The notes: generated from the letters alone by a model not told the origin. Positions 10,985 to 24,568 are shown, numbered from the stretch's first letter. The stretch: DNA of 64,000 nt from Sycobia sp. Sy_11 (GCA_018907035.1 JACCIC010000015.1:3168001-3232000), one strand, 5' to 3'. A program made the numbers and translations.

Positions 10985-13330
10985 GTCGCTGATTACGATT
11001 CTGAAGTCAAAAATGAAAAATTCGAAAAAATGAACTTTTTAATGAACAAAATATGATTTTTTTCTGACGTTTTTATTTTATTATTAATTATTATTTTTAT
11101 TTTGTTTTATTAATTATTCTCTGACAAATATATGCGTTGTACCGGTACTCTAACGATTAAACATATATTCTCTCTCTTCTGTCCAATCTCGAATAAATAA
11201 AAATAGTGTTTTGACATTGAATTAAAATTTTTTTTAAACGATCTTCTTTCCTTGCCGCAAAAGCGATATTTGTACGATGGAAAATTCTGCAATAATAGTA
11301 ATAAATTCCACATGAACATCAAGTATAAGAAATACAACAAAAAAGCAAAAACAACAGCGACAACAACAACAATAATAATAATTATATGAGTTTATAAGTA
11401 ACTAATCTTTTTATGATGCGTCTGGTGAGCATTGATTTATTTAGTATCTGCGGTATCGGCTTGAGAACCCTCTTCTGAATAATTATTTATTATTATATAA
11501 AAATGGAATAATGACGTTGAGTTATGATTTTATGTAAAAAACCTTGAATCTAATATAGTTTGGTACAGGTCTCATTTGCACTTTCGCCCCCCCCCCCCAG
11601 TAATCTTTACAAGTCATATTTAGAAAATGAATAAAAAAAAGTGTCTACCTGCGTTTATTCCCGTTTTATTAGCCATTTTATAACGAAAAATAATTACGAA
11701 GAACAAAAACGGCTTAGTTTCAAGCAAATTAATAACGCCATTACAACTTTTACGATTCTATAATGATGGCCATTCGGTTTTCCTTTTTTTTTAACGTACG
11801 AATGATTAAATAGCTCGCAGATCGATGGAAGTACGGTGGCCGATCCATAATCTCTTCCCGAACGCTTCTTTAACGAGCTCCGTTAAGCTCGCCGTTAATT
11901 TTTGAATTAACTCAGAACAAAGAGGGCGTGAGATGGGGCGGAATTGCGCGCTTCATCATCTGCTAATAGTTTATTAATTATTAAGGTATTATTTACATAA
12001 TTATAGCACCTATTTACATAATCTTCCGAATTACATCTCGACAATAAGGATAAGAGTAACAATTGAAAGTTCTATAATATAATTAGGCAACGTATTTCAG
12101 CGATTCTCTGACTGTTGAACATCATGGGCGAGCTCATTCAGTGTGCGTTCTGACAATAATTTGCGCACTCGTTCAGTGTAGAGAACAAACTAATTTTATA
12201 AACTTTGATGAAGGTATTTTTGCTTCGGTCCCGTGGAAAAAAATTCTAGTGATTGGAGCATAATTCAAATTACTGGAAAATTACGTGAAACATGCCTTTC
12301 TAGAACAGAAATGTATAAATTTTTTGGAGAAAAAAAGTAAACTCTTCTAAATCTGCAAACGTATTCAGAAATGTCAGAAATTCTCCTCTTTATATGAAAA
12401 TGTACAAACGTTTTTGGGAATTTTTAAAAAAGGAATTGTCATTTATGAAAAACATCTCGATCTCAGTTTATAGAAAATTTTACAAAATAATTGCATGCAA
12501 AAGTTCATAATGATCGATCGATGTGTTTTTCACACATCGTTTTCCATTCAGTGACTTGTGAAACATGCTGTTTGTATCGCTCTGAACGATAAGTCGAATT
12601 TTACATCAAAACATCGAGACGATATTTTTGAAGGTATATATTTTCTGCAATAAGCTACAACAATCAAATAGAATAAGCCCTTAAGGTAATGGATGAGAGT
12701 CATGGCTCTGATACCGGTGTAGATTTTTCGAATTTCGCTTCGTATTTTGCAGCTTCGCTCGGTTTTCTTTAATTTATTTTTATATTGATATTCGTGAAAA
12801 AATATGGATTTCTGCTCGCCGCAGTGGACTATAAAAAAGTTACGAATCGACTGCAGTTTTGCGTCAATATTATTTTATCCAAAATTCATTTCAGTTACAC
12901 GATTCTCTGCATACCGTATATAAACTGGGATCTTATCAAAATATTACGAATTAACAAAATGAACCGCGATAGGACGCGCGCGTTTTTCTATTTACCATAA
13001 ATTTTTCATACTGACGATACTGAAATAAAAACCCCTTACTTCAAGGATGTACCATGATTGCGCGCTCCCGTTTTTGGACTACGTAAGAATCCAATATTAA
13101 AACTTGGAATTGTGTTTTCTCAAAATCACACAATCTATCGAAATATGCTACAAGCACGAAAAACGTCAGCGAGAAACTTTAGATCCATTCAAGAAATTTG
13201 CAAACGTTTCAAAATACATCCTCTGCTTTCCCAAACGCTTTTTAATATACTTTATTAGAAGCGAACGTTCATCCCGTCTTATTATAGCCAACCAAATGTC
13301 GACAGAGACGATAATTTCTCTCTGTTTCTT

Positions 13331-13331
<1 letters not shown>

Positions 13332-13365
<34 letters not shown>
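13332..13365. repeat. (CT)n microsatellite
   Basis: Uninterrupted CT tract in the CpG-rich patch. Confidence 0.96.
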
Positions 13366-13368
<3 letters not shown>

Positions 13369-13808
13369 CCGTCAGCGCGGGCGCATGTAATCTCGCCACA
13401 TTGCGCGCTCGGTATCGCGGAACAACGAAAAATCGCATTGTCCGTCTCACCGGAAGTCCGCAGATAGCGAGATACGGTACGTGCGAGGGGAGACTTATTT
13501 TTCTAAGCTTTCATCCCGACATCGAGAAAGAACGTCTGGCGTCGCCGGTCCGTTAAAAGTGAAAAACAGTAAAAATAAAAACAGGTGTAAATTTCGCTAT
13601 TATGACTCGCGCGTCCGAGATCGAAGCAGTCCCGCGCTTCTATATTGGCGTTATTCGCAATTCTTTGAAAACAAGGGGGACAGGGGGCGTCGCAACGCCA
13701 GTCGCCGCACGCGCGCGTGGTGCGTGTCCCGGGAGAGACGTGTTGCACGACGTGCAACTGTCCCTCGCTCACCGCGGGAGAGTATAATGGCGCGTTTTGT
13801 GCGGCGGG

Positions 13809-13809
<1 letters not shown>

Positions 13810-13840
<31 letters not shown>
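13810..13840. repeat. (GA)n microsatellite
   Basis: GA tract in the CpG-rich patch, opposite in sense to the CT tract about 450 bp upstream. Confidence 0.96.
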
Positions 13841-13842
<2 letters not shown>

Positions 13843-14039
13843 GAGAGAAAGATAGAAGAGCGTTTAATATGCCGGAATTGCGAGGAGGGCCGGTCTCGTC
13901 GGGCGAGCAGAGCCTTTCAATTATGACTGCGGTGGGGGCGGGCCGGTTTTGCGACGAATTTCCGCCTCGTTAGCGTGCACCGATAGGCCGCACAGTACAA
14001 AAATTCTGTCATTGAGGAGCAAAAGGGTCTTTAATTTAA

Positions 14040-15774
14040 AGAGAGTTCTATGCTATATGCTATATTTTTGATTATTATTTTAAATTACAGTAATGTGGGG
14101 CGAGGGGCGGGGGGAATTTTATCGCTCCGCATCAATTGGCTTGTGATTTATTTCATATTCGTATCTCGTCAAATTCTAGACCCATTGTTCCGTGGTTATA
14201 AAATCACGCGTACGAGGGAAATACCGAATAAATGTATCCCGGAAAAAGGCTTTTACGAGTTCTCGCACGGAAATGGTACTCTGCGTTGAATACTGAATTG
14301 ATCTCCAGGTATATAGTATTAAATTGTCGATTAAAGGTTTAATGGTCTATTCAGTGATACTGTTAAATACTAATTAAATATTATTGCTCCCAGTATATCG
14401 TCATAGCTTTATAATATAGTATTCAATGTCCGTGCTAGCTGACTGCTACTACTTAAATAAATATCTCATCAAATTATCGTAATATAACTGTTTTTTTAAT
14501 ATACAAACGATCGTTACAGTGAAAAAAATCTAATTTAATCATATTTTTTTCACGTAATAGAAATACTTTTTCTACAATTTATTTTTAATAATTTAATATT
14601 ATGATATTTTTACTTATATTAAATTTATACTTATATTCTATACTATTAAATTGAAGAAAAAGACTAATACTACTAATTGTGTATAGGAAATGATCGAAAT
14701 GGTCTCATTTATTGCATTATTTGCATTCTAATTTCTTTCATTTTAATCAAAAGTATAATATTATCCTATTGTAGTCAAAAGGAAGAAATAAATGTTGAAG
14801 TACCTTGTTAAAGAACTAAAGGTCTCAATGTTATATTAAATTGAATTTCAATAATCATTGTATTTTTATTGAAAATTAATTAAAAATTAATTAACTAACT
14901 AATTAATTAATTAATAAAAAATTTCCTTTCTACGTTTTCGATGGTTTTAAGAAGGATTAACCCACAAATTATTTATAAATATTTCTAACGAATTATTTCA
15001 CATTTTGTAATACTGTTGTTCGAAGACACATGATCTTTTCATTTAATTATTTGTTGTAAAAGTGAAATTTTCTTTTGATTACATGATAATACGGATTGAC
15101 TTAGAATGAATGCTACATAAAAATCTTTAATTATTTATAGGTTCTGGGTGAATGCTTATAAAATTCAAATATTGTTAAAAGTATTTTAGAAAAAGTTTTA
15201 GAAAAAAGTCTCAAGTTTTTGGATTCTGAAATTATATATAAGATCTAACATTTTATCATATGTGTGTATATAAATTCGTGCTGAAAACATAGATATCTAA
15301 AAGTAAATTTTTCTTTGTTTCAGGTGAGTCCTGCCATTTATTTGCCATTCTCGCAGAATTTTCGAGGCCACGTGAGTCAAAGTCAGTTCGCAATTTTCTT
15401 TATCCGAACAGGTCTTTAATGAATTACTTAAAGCGGCGAATACTGAAATAATATGGAGTATTCGAAAAGCGTTAGAGCGAAAACAATCTTGAAAAAACAA
15501 TTTCGCGGATTGCAAATTCTCTTACTCATGAATTTGATCGCGCGCGAATCTCAAAGTCGGCTCGTCCTCGACGAAATACATCGCGACCTTGATGTAATAA
15601 CTGGTTTCCCCCTCGGATTTCCGCCTACATGAAATTCATTGTCATCATTTATATATTTGGCACGTATTATAATTATAATATCGAAATTCGGCACAATGGT
15701 GAACAAAATATCAACTATAATTAGGCATTGCAACATACAAAGTGGCTAGTAAAACATGAGAGGTGCAAGAATGG

Positions 15775-15835
<61 letters not shown>

Positions 15836-17860
15836 AAATTCATCCACGTATATTTATTCCTAACAGAAAGTATTACTACTTTCTTATGGGCGATATATAT
15901 GGTCAAGAAAAGTGAAAGTGCTGTAAATACTCTTAACGTATTATAAAATCTTACCGTAGGGTCATCCCTGTGAAGTCCGTTTTACAGATAGTAGCGGAAA
16001 GCAATAAATTAAATTATATCGATAAGATAATTTGAATAAAAACGTAATGCTTGTATCAGTGACGGAAATACAAATAAACGAGTTTGTTTCGAACGAGTTA
16101 AGTCAACATTACCTTATTTTATGTGTATATTTCACTATATTATTTTTGTGAAAGTGAGTGTGTAACTAACGGCAAAGATAAACTGTTAAAAGGAATTAAA
16201 CGAAACGTCTAATTGAGCGACTTAGACAAAATTTATTTGATGTTTGCCAATTGTTCTTTGAATTTTCAAATGGAGGAAGATGAAGAAATTTCGTAGAAAA
16301 AGCACAGAGGGATTAAAGAATACTTATTTTTTCACATATTCACATGTTCACATTCTCTGCGTCTGCTACTTTGTAACGGAGAATTTGCCCGAGGCAAAAT
16401 AGGCAAAATAAATTTCAATAGAAATTTAGTCTAATGCCGTTGTAAGGAATTACTGGAGATATTCTTAAATACTTTTAATGGTTTAAAAAAAAATTCACTG
16501 TAAGAAGTCTGTGCATTTTATAGAAAAATTCCCAATAATTGTCAGGAACCTATACATGATTCGTATTGCTTGGCAATAACTTTCCATTATATAGAACTTA
16601 GATATAAGATACTATTGTTTCAGGAAAGTCCCAGGGTCGATAGAATTTTAACATTAATCAATAAAATCATCTCGCATAACTGTGCACTGGTGTCAGGATA
16701 ACGAAACTGAGAAGGAGACAGCTTAGGCCAGAGGAAACTGAGGTGAATATAGTCCCTGAGGACGGACGGTAGGATAAGTACGATAATATTGAATGATCTC
16801 TTCAATATGTAGTGCTGAAAGGATAAATAGAAATGTTGGAAAGGAAAACTGGAACCCTGGTCTAGAACTTATATCGGAGCTAGGATGAATATGTTGAGGA
16901 TAACGGAGTATTATCGGTTTTTATCACCGTAGAGCAAACTCTTTTACAAGACTAACAGTTTGCGTTGGTATTTGTATCTTGCAAGGTGGCAGCACTATTG
17001 CGTCTACTACACTATTACTAACTGGGAAGGTTCAGTACAAAAGTTATAAGGAATAATTTTTAGATAATACTTACGTAATTCGATAATAATTAATTATATT
17101 TATGTTATTGTTATTATATTACTATAATAATTACTTGTTAGTATATAATTCTATAGAAATTCATATTGTCATATAAAATCCATATTTTAAAAGGTCTTTA
17201 GTTAGATTAGAAATAATTTTATTCGGATAATTATGTTTTAATTTTTATCAACAGGGCACATTTCTACAGCGCTTTATTCATGAGATGAACTGTATCGATT
17301 ATACCGATCGTTTTAAAAAGTGTCCAGTTTACACTAGTCTCAAGGGTTAAGCTTTTCTCCATTATTTGTCTCGATCTACTGCTACTGATGCGAACTTACA
17401 ATTCGGAGAATTAGTATTTTTAATAGCAACGCCTCTATGTAATTATAAATTCTAATTATATATTCAAGTTTATAATTGTACTTTGCCAGCTTCAAGTCTC
17501 GTTGAAGCTAATTTCAAGTGCAATCCAAATTATTTATTCCATTGCATCAAGTTTACAAACAGAAAAATTTTGTGTATTGGCTCGTGATTGAGTATCGTGT
17601 GCGAAGTGAACGACGACGGAAGTATTTTTTTTTTCATTCCATATATTCTTCAAAATTGCCAATTTTCAAAACAATCGTTTCAAAACAACAAGTGTCTTCT
17701 GAAGTTGGAGCGCATTGGTGATGAGTAACCTGCTTATTACAGCTAACATCCCTCGAGTTAATAAAAAATCTTTAGTAGTTGAAATTTGTTTCTTATCTCT
17801 TCTAAAGTATTCAGCAGAATTATTAAAGAGAAAAAAAACAAAACCAACGAAGATTAAAGA
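14040..17860. other. AT-rich non-coding DNA
   Basis: AT-rich, including TTAATTAA-type simple sequence near 14880-14925. A stretch at about 16600-16900 has a more mixed composition and could be decayed transposon, but its translations gave no clear family. No exon is supported. Confidence 0.45.
15780..15832. repeat. (GA)n microsatellite
   Basis: Long uninterrupted GA tract. Confidence 0.97.
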
Positions 17861-17872
17861 GCCGGACAGGCG

Positions 17873-17884
17873 GAGAGAGAGAGA

Positions 17885-17942
<58 letters not shown>
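17873..17942. repeat. (GA)n microsatellite
   Basis: Long GA tract with one GGG interruption near its left end. It forms an opposite-sense pair with the CT tract at 18186-18233. Confidence 0.97.
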
Positions 17943-17944
<2 letters not shown>

Positions 17945-18178
17945 TGGGGTCAGGATGATAATCACAAGTCTGTTATATGGACGGCAGGTGTGTGCATTAC
18001 GTACTGCAAAAATACATTTTATATTATAAAGCCGGTGTATTAGCAAAGAATGTTTGGGTAGAGTGCTATGAGCTTTTTATAGACTAGCAAGAAGAAAGGG
18101 AAAGGGGGAGGAAAGATGCTGATACACACTTCCGTGCTATCTGAGTTGAAAGTAGAAGCGAAGATGACTCTCTCTCTT

Positions 18179-18185
<7 letters not shown>

Positions 18186-18233
<48 letters not shown>
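18186..18233. repeat. (CT)n microsatellite
   Basis: Uninterrupted CT tract preceded by imperfect CT/TTC sequence. With the GA tract at 17873-17942 it could form a long imperfect inverted repeat with a loop of about 240 bases. Confidence 0.97.
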
Positions 18234-18240
<7 letters not shown>

Positions 18241-19105
18241 ATCTCCGTGTATTACTGTACTGTAACAGTTTTTATATACGGCTTTATTTTGTTTTATCGT
18301 TCGCGATTCGCGGTTCTGCTTCCCCGATCGCTTTCTTTTTCCTTCTTCTCCTCTCTTTCTCTCTCTCATTTGACTCATTACTCAGTCGCCGACTGTCACC
18401 GCTTATTTTCTCTCTTTTCGCATTCGAGTCTCCAACTTCTATTTTTAATTCCGCCTCGGGCTTATCTCTTCGCCCGAAATTCTCTATACACACTACTTTT
18501 TTTCTTATTTCGCACCGACAAACTTTTGAGAATAATTTTTCATCCGCCCGTCAAGTTTTTTATTTATACTTTAGGGTACACTTTCAGTAACTACGAAGAC
18601 TTTCGAGATAAGAAAAAATAACTTTTATGTAGATAGCATTAATGATTTTTATATGAATCAACGTACAGACAAATTCGAAAATTTTGTAATAATTGTAGGA
18701 CTTAATTGTAGGACTGTCTCTCCAACACTAGATTTGGAAATTTAAATTAAAAAAAAAACATTTTATGTTAAAGCAAAACAATTCGTCAATTGACTGGATT
18801 ATATACGAAATAAGGATTTTCTACTTGTATAACGAAATTAATCAACTAATACTGAAAGTATTTGTGGACATAAATTTCCCAAGTTTCTTAGATAGTAAAA
18901 TACTTACTCCGAAGTTAGAGCAATGTTCAAAGTGCCGACAGTTAATCGATTCTATTTTATCGAATTATTTATGTAGCAAGCCCCAACAATTTTATCGCTT
19001 TCATTTTGAAATGCATTTAAAGTATTATTTGAATACACGTACAAAAGAGTATCCATTTGCATATGAATGAAATTCGTACGAGGAAGTACGAGAACGCGAA
19101 GAATG

Positions 19106-19107
<2 letters not shown>

Positions 19108-19151
<44 letters not shown>
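19108..19151. repeat. (TA)n microsatellite
   Basis: Uninterrupted TA tract. Confidence 0.97.
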
Positions 19152-19155
<4 letters not shown>

Positions 19156-19401
19156 TTTTACATAAATAATCTGGAAAATAGTCAGTAACGTACGTACACG
19201 GAATTTAATTTAATTATCTAATAAACAACAACTATTTACGAAAAAAAGCCAATGGTTATTGTAAATATTCACGCCGTGGCGTATTGACTTTTCTTATAAA
19301 ATCTGTTCCAATTACAATTTGTCAGATCTCATGTGCAAAAATACGCAGCGCACATTTAATTTCCGCCCCGGAGCAAACGAGTTTACTAAACTCCGGCGTT
19401 T

Positions 19402-19403
<2 letters not shown>

Positions 19404-19447
<44 letters not shown>
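19404..19447. repeat. (GA)n microsatellite
   Basis: Uninterrupted GA tract; an imperfect CT-rich tract follows at about 19531-19575. Confidence 0.97.
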
Positions 19448-19449
<2 letters not shown>

Positions 19450-19878
19450 AAAAAAAGTATATCAGTGTATATCGTCGGCGCTTATCGCGAAAACTATTTC
19501 AAGTTTAATGCTCTCTGTTTTCATATCTATATCTCTCTCTCCTTCTCTCGTCCTCTCTCCCTCTCTCTTTCTCTTCCGCTTTGCTCTCGTCAATCCGCCG
19601 ACGCTTGTATTCATGCACATATAGCTGCTCTCTTAATTTCTCTCTTCGTCTCTATTTCAATTCAGGCGCTCGTATATGCCCCCTCCCCCTACAACACTCT
19701 CTTTATTAACACACACGAGAATTTCACTCGACTTATAAAGAGGGCCAACTTGTGGGTGAAGGTGGAAGGGGGAGGGGCGTTCAGCGATCCTATACGTTTG
19801 TACACTCATATATACGTATAACCACGTCAGATCTAATCGAACTACAGTGCATGTATGCTGTACCATACGCGTACGCAT

Positions 19879-19916
19879 GCACACACACACACACACACGC
19901 GCGCGCGCAAGCATAC

Positions 19917-19963
<47 letters not shown>
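19879..19963. repeat. Compound (CA)n-(CG)n-(TA)n microsatellite
   Basis: CA at 19879-19898, a short CGCGCG block, an irregular spacer, then TA at 19920-19963. Compound alternating tract. Confidence 0.95.
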
Positions 19964-19968
<5 letters not shown>

Positions 19969-20229
19969 CAGCTGTAAATCAACGTGCTTCCGTTCGTCCG
20001 ATAAACGAACCTCTCTGTCCTCGAACTCGCCCCCGCGTTTATATACGAGTCCGTGGAGAGCGCGGAAAGAGGCTGGAACTGGCAGAGGGAGAATCGCTAA
20101 ATTCCATATATAGTATACCTATATACTCTATCTGCGCTATTTCTTTTTCTCTGCATAACGCGCGCCTTTCTTTTCATTACGGCAAAAGCATGATTGATCG
20201 ACATATCGATAAATTTTATTGACGTCACA

Positions 20230-20805
20230 GAATTTTACGCAAGACGAGCTAAGCAATATCATACACAGTAATGCGTACAATATAATTTGTGTAAATAAAC
20301 TATATAGTACGTAAGATTAAAATTGACAAACAAAGAAATGAAGAATACAATTTATAATCGATACTTTTGCTCAATTAATATAGTAGAGATGTTTTAGAAA
20401 AATACTTAAAGCGGTCAGTTGTTAGCTAAATTTTTTATTTGAGACTTCGCTGTAAGATGCCCTTGCTATAGGTTTGACCATATCAGTACCGATTAAGACT
20501 ATTCATTTCAGTATCTATAGATACACATCCATAGTATTGTTCTACGTCTCATGAATTAATAAAATGACGAGTAGAACGTTACTGTAAATGTTCTGATGAT
20601 AAACACTCTTTATATAAGATATCCATCATTATTGATACCATACTAGGAAACTTAGATTCCGACATGATCGAAAAGAATGAAATTTAAGGATGCAATATGC
20701 CGAGTACTTTTAAGGGCAGAAAGTATCGAATTTCAAAACTATAAGAAAATAGGTAGGGTTTCAGAGTGCCAAATCAAGGAATAGTAAATCATAGTGTATC
20801 AATTT
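20230..20805. other. AT-rich non-coding DNA
   Basis: No exon seen. It may include decayed 3' sequence of the LINE remnant that follows, since the LINE reads leftward. Confidence 0.4.
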
Positions 20806-21440
20806 TCACCCTAGGCGAGCCAGTATAAGTCCATAAAGATGAGCTAAGATCTCTTCATTCATATAAGATAAGTATTTTAAAAAGTTTCCGGGCGGTTCCA
20901 TTTTTAGAGACCACAGCTCTTCATGATAAACAGTGATATGTGGAGACATTTTTGAATCCAAAATATAGCGCGTTCCTGGTAATTGATCCTTCCTGCGAAG
21001 TTTCACAGGAATGCCAAAAAGTAGTAAGGAATAATTTCCATATAACGGGAAAAATAGTAAAATTATTAAACGTATCTTTAAGGTGAAGGTAAAATACTAT
21101 TGCGCATAAGTTCGAATATCGCATAGATTTAACCGTGATTTAAACAAGACTGTTAAAATTTAATTAAAATTTTAATGCTGTATAAATTAAATTTTTGTTG
21201 ATTACTTGATTCTCCATTAAGCAAAGCATTCAGGTTGCAAATCCAAAATAGTCGATGTTCCAGATCATTATAATCAATGTCAGAGTAAATTTTTGAGTCA
21301 TCGGCATATATAGGAAATTAAATCAACAATTAATAAATCAATCAATAGAAGCATGAATATGGAAACTCATATTATTAATGTATATGAAGAGTGGAGAGAG
21401 AATCAATACTGAATCTGGAAATGCGCCGAGGTTAAGCGAG
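20806..21440 (-). mobile_element. Decayed LINE reverse transcriptase fragment
   Basis: Read on the minus strand across shifted frames, the order of motifs matches the C-terminal half of a Jockey/CR1-type LINE reverse transcriptase. PDSVLILSPLFIYINNM (about 21370-21420) corresponds to the PQGSxLGPLLFxxYIND block. YADDSKIYSD (YADD at 21297-21308) is the catalytic block. The segment beginning ILDSKMSPHITVYHEEL and ending LKYLSYMNEEILAHLYGLIL (about 20810-20960) corresponds to the DLGVxLDSxLSFxxHI...LGFIxR...LKxLYxxLVR region. Stops and frame changes show that the copy is dead. LINEs copy RNA into DNA at the integration site. Clade assignment is tentative. Confidence 0.75.
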
Positions 21441-22660
21441 ACAAGAGTTCAGGATCTTAGTTTAGTCCATTTTCTAATGGGTATGTCCAAGTTATGAGCG
21501 TTAACATTATGAGTATTCTTTGAATATTCTGATCCAACAAAGATTAAGTATCTAATAGGATCTTTATGAGCCCCACGATGTTGGCCAGTTAAAAAAAATA
21601 ATCAACTTTATAGTTTAAGTAAGTAGCACTAGAGTATGGGTCACTTGTCCGTAACTTTTTACAATAGTTGGACGATATTATTATACAATAATTTCTATTC
21701 GGACCTGTTCAATAAGTAGGAGATTGTTAACGAATATACAACTGTTACATTTGGTACGCAGACATTACAAAATAAGCGGATCAAATCGTGTATGTTGTGT
21801 TGTAGCGGAATCGGCTTCTATGTCCTAATGGATAATTTAATTGTGCCACCTTTCCCATAATTATTTAGTTATTCTCTTCAAGGTTTTTATCATTTTCGTA
21901 GGTTGATTTATTTTTTAATAACAATTTTCATTGTTCACGTATATGTAAACAGTAGCTCCGTATTTACACAACGCTTTTTGAGCTTTAGAATCACATTAGT
22001 AGCTTCATTGTTCGATAGACATTCAGCTCCAATGAAAAGAATTGTTAAAGAGATAAATCACAATTTTTTCGAAATTTTTATAATTCAAAGGACGCCGGTA
22101 ATAACTAATAATTTCATAATCAAAAATAGTATATTATTTATATTTCAACGTTATATGTATTTTTTTTATTTGTTTGTTGCTTCCGGCGATTCTCTCATTA
22201 TATCTCTTGTCAAGAATCGAAAGTTATTTTTTATTATTTATTCGTGTACGTTGCCAACGTCAAATTTTTTTGAAAAATTTTCACCTTTTAATAAATTTTC
22301 CTTTGTAAAAATCGATAAATCAAATTACTGAGACCCTGTTCTTATAATTAAATTTAGTATATTTTATCAGTGTAATACAAATAATCTTAAAAAAAATATT
22401 TACTAAATGCAATTGATGTATACTAGCCTCATGTATAGATAACTTCTAGCACCTACATTTTTTAAATAAATCTCGAAGAAATTGAAGGAAATGTTAAGAT
22501 GTCATATAGACTCAATATTTGCTAATGCAGTATATATAATGCTAATTTATAAGCATTAATCCTATATGTTATAGAAGACACTCTAAAGCGAATTTCCATG
22601 CACTAGAATTATAGATTGTAACTGGTCAAAACGAACTATAGCGACTATCAATTAGTAATT
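21441..22660. other. AT-rich non-coding DNA
   Basis: Possible further LINE remnant up to about 21560, then AT-rich sequence. A 142-codon frame at 21903-22331 starts at TTG rather than ATG, is rich in Phe and Ile because of AT content, and matches nothing recognised. Confidence 0.4.
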
Positions 22661-22828
22661 AAAAATCACGAATTCGCCAGCTGGATTGTCCAATCCTCTT
22701 ACTTTCAGATGATGTCGAGAAAGCCGCTTTAGTACTGTTAGACATAGTAACAAGGAAAATGGAGAGTGTATTACACGCCGAGGAACAATGGGAAAGAGCT
22801 GATGTCCTCGACTGATCCATAGGTTGGC

Positions 22829-22864
22829 CACGTGTTATGGGCGACTTGCTGTTGCCATGGTAAC
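22829..22864. promoter_or_regulatory. RFX-type X-box next to a CACGTG E-box
   Basis: GTTGCCATGGTAAC at 22851-22864 matches the palindromic X-box (GTTGCCATGGNAAC) bound by RFX factors, which in animals control ciliary genes in sensory neurons. A CACGTG E-box lies 16 bp upstream at 22829-22834. Both sit in a 22670-23170 stretch that is less AT-rich than its surroundings. No cilia gene is visible nearby, so the target is unknown. Confidence 0.45.
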
Positions 22865-23169
22865 TCGAGATCTGCTCGTTAATCTCTATCCATACGGCGG
22901 GTATACGCGAAAAGCATCTCTATTTTATGCGTACAATAAATTACTTTGAAATGGCGTGTACATTGAAGCATCTTCTCGTCGCAGTTGCGTTTTATGAACT
23001 GTAACTACAGGCAGCTCTCATCTGCGGGTGGGCGCACCGATAGTAATTCTTTGTGACGACACATTTACGGATACATATACGACCGCGAGCTTATCGGCTA
23101 TCTTATATTAAAGTCCGTGAACTTTCACCAGATGGAAGAAAGCGAGAGACATTTATCTGGCGCCTCAGA

Positions 23170-24000
23170 AATTACTTTTATACATATAATTGCATTCTTT
23201 GTTGTAATTAATGTATCGATATTTGCGGATATAAGGTAGTTACTGTTCATATGTATAGCTGGAAATACTCACAGACCTCTAGCGAAGCACTGTTTGGCAG
23301 AATGTTATTGCATCATTGATTTATGATAAGTGATAATGTGATTATAATTCGTACTTATACAGCGTTAAAAGTTCGTGGATGATTTTAGGTAAACGATCAA
23401 TAATAATTACAAGGAAAAATATTTTCGAAGCAAAGAGATAAAGAAATAAATTGGTTATTAATTGTATTAAGTATAACTTATCGTAATCGATAAATTAGCC
23501 AAATTACTGACATTAACCGTTATCGATAATTATGAACTTGATATAAGTATGGTATACGATGGACGACGTGAATTTGAAAAATGGTAATTCATAATTTTGG
23601 TTTTCGATAATATATTATCATACATGACTAAGACAAATCAGAAGGAGATTCAGATACTCATATAAGATGTCAATGCAAAGCTTAAGCTTCAGCTGACTGC
23701 AGTACGCTTTTTCTTCTAAAAATTTATAAGAAAAAAAAATATACGTAATGTATATGTAGTGGACGATAAGCTTTTCAATGCAATATTTTTTTGGGATTTC
23801 AACTTCATACAAATTCGTATTCTTTTATTCAAAGATGGCAGTTTTCTGTTTACTTTTACACATCTATAAAGACTTGGTATAGATAATAAAACAAAAATCG
23901 TACCCCGCTTTCAACAACAACTAACACGAAAATCCGCAGCATCGCTTGTACGTATTAGGATCCTTTTTGTAAAAACAGCTGTACCTGCAAGCTTTCTGGA
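23170..24000. other. AT-rich non-coding DNA
   Basis: No exon or repeat of note. Confidence 0.5.
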
Positions 24001-24419
24001 CACAAACGATTGCGGTTTTATATTCCTTTAGAAAATCATAACGGAGGAGCGGCCGGGTAAGAACCAAGGCAAAGTCGAGGAGTAAGGGACGCGAAATACA
24101 TCCTCAGTAGACTACTCGAGCCGAAGAAAATAAAAGGAGAAAATATGCTTCCGGCCCCGCTCTTTTATCCCCTGCTCTTCTGCTCCTCTCAACCGCCTGA
24201 ATTCCGGGCGTTTCTTATTAGGTAACGCTCTTTATACACCGCCTCGTCGTCCTTCTCCGCTTTTCCTCCCTCGCCCCTTGAAAACTTCTTCCGGGCGGGC
24301 TCTCGTCTCCTGTTCCGGCTTTCCTCTCCATTATACTTCATCACTTCGCTCGCCTTATTTATATAATTGTGCTTATCGCCCAGCTAGCTGCTTTTTTCGC
24401 GCGCCTCCTGCTTATTGCC

Positions 24420-24461
24420 GCTCTCTCTCTCTCTCTCTCTCCCTCTCTCTCCCTCTCTCTC
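24420..24461. repeat. (CT)n microsatellite, interrupted
   Basis: CT tract with two CCC interruptions. Confidence 0.95.
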
Positions 24462-24568
24462 ACTTTTCATTCCAGCTTTCAAGATACTCTGATAAAATTA
24501 CGAACGTGAGCATCTTCAGATGCAAAGGGACGCCAGAACTCGTTATCACAACCGTTGAGACATACTAA

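Larger units (their letters stand above)
10057..13040. other. Mostly AT-rich non-coding DNA
   Basis: No coding exon seen. Contents: a more mixed-composition stretch at 10440-10680; the near-palindrome at 10845-10866; a TA tract; a run of 12 C at 11587-11598; a stretch with TAATTA-type homeodomain words near 11960-12000; and a hairpin with arms CGATGTGT and ACACATCG at 12519-12539. Confidence 0.45.
13040..14040. other. CpG-rich patch with (CT)n and (GA)n tracts
   Basis: GC-rich from about 13270 to 13990, with CT at 13332-13365 and GA at 13810-13840. The longest frames (up to 150 codons) translate the simple repeats into Ser-Leu or Arg-Glu runs and have no domain signature. No exon is supported. 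Confidence 0.45.
18240..20230. other. Non-coding DNA dominated by simple repeats
   Basis: Pyrimidine-rich sequence at 18330-18480, then AT-rich sequence, then a run of microsatellites. A plus-strand frame of 101 codons at 18765-19070 has some Cys and mixed composition (SKCRQLIDSILSNYLCSK) but no recognised family. It is not annotated as a gene. Confidence 0.4.

Noticed and set aside
16600..16900. Mixed-composition stretch considered as a third LINE fragment
   Set aside because: Minus-strand translations gave no ordered set of reverse transcriptase or ORF2 motifs.
21903..22331. 142-codon plus-strand frame, Phe/Ile-rich, considered as a chemoreceptor piece
   Set aside because: Starts at TTG, its composition follows AT content, and no receptor C-terminal motif was seen.
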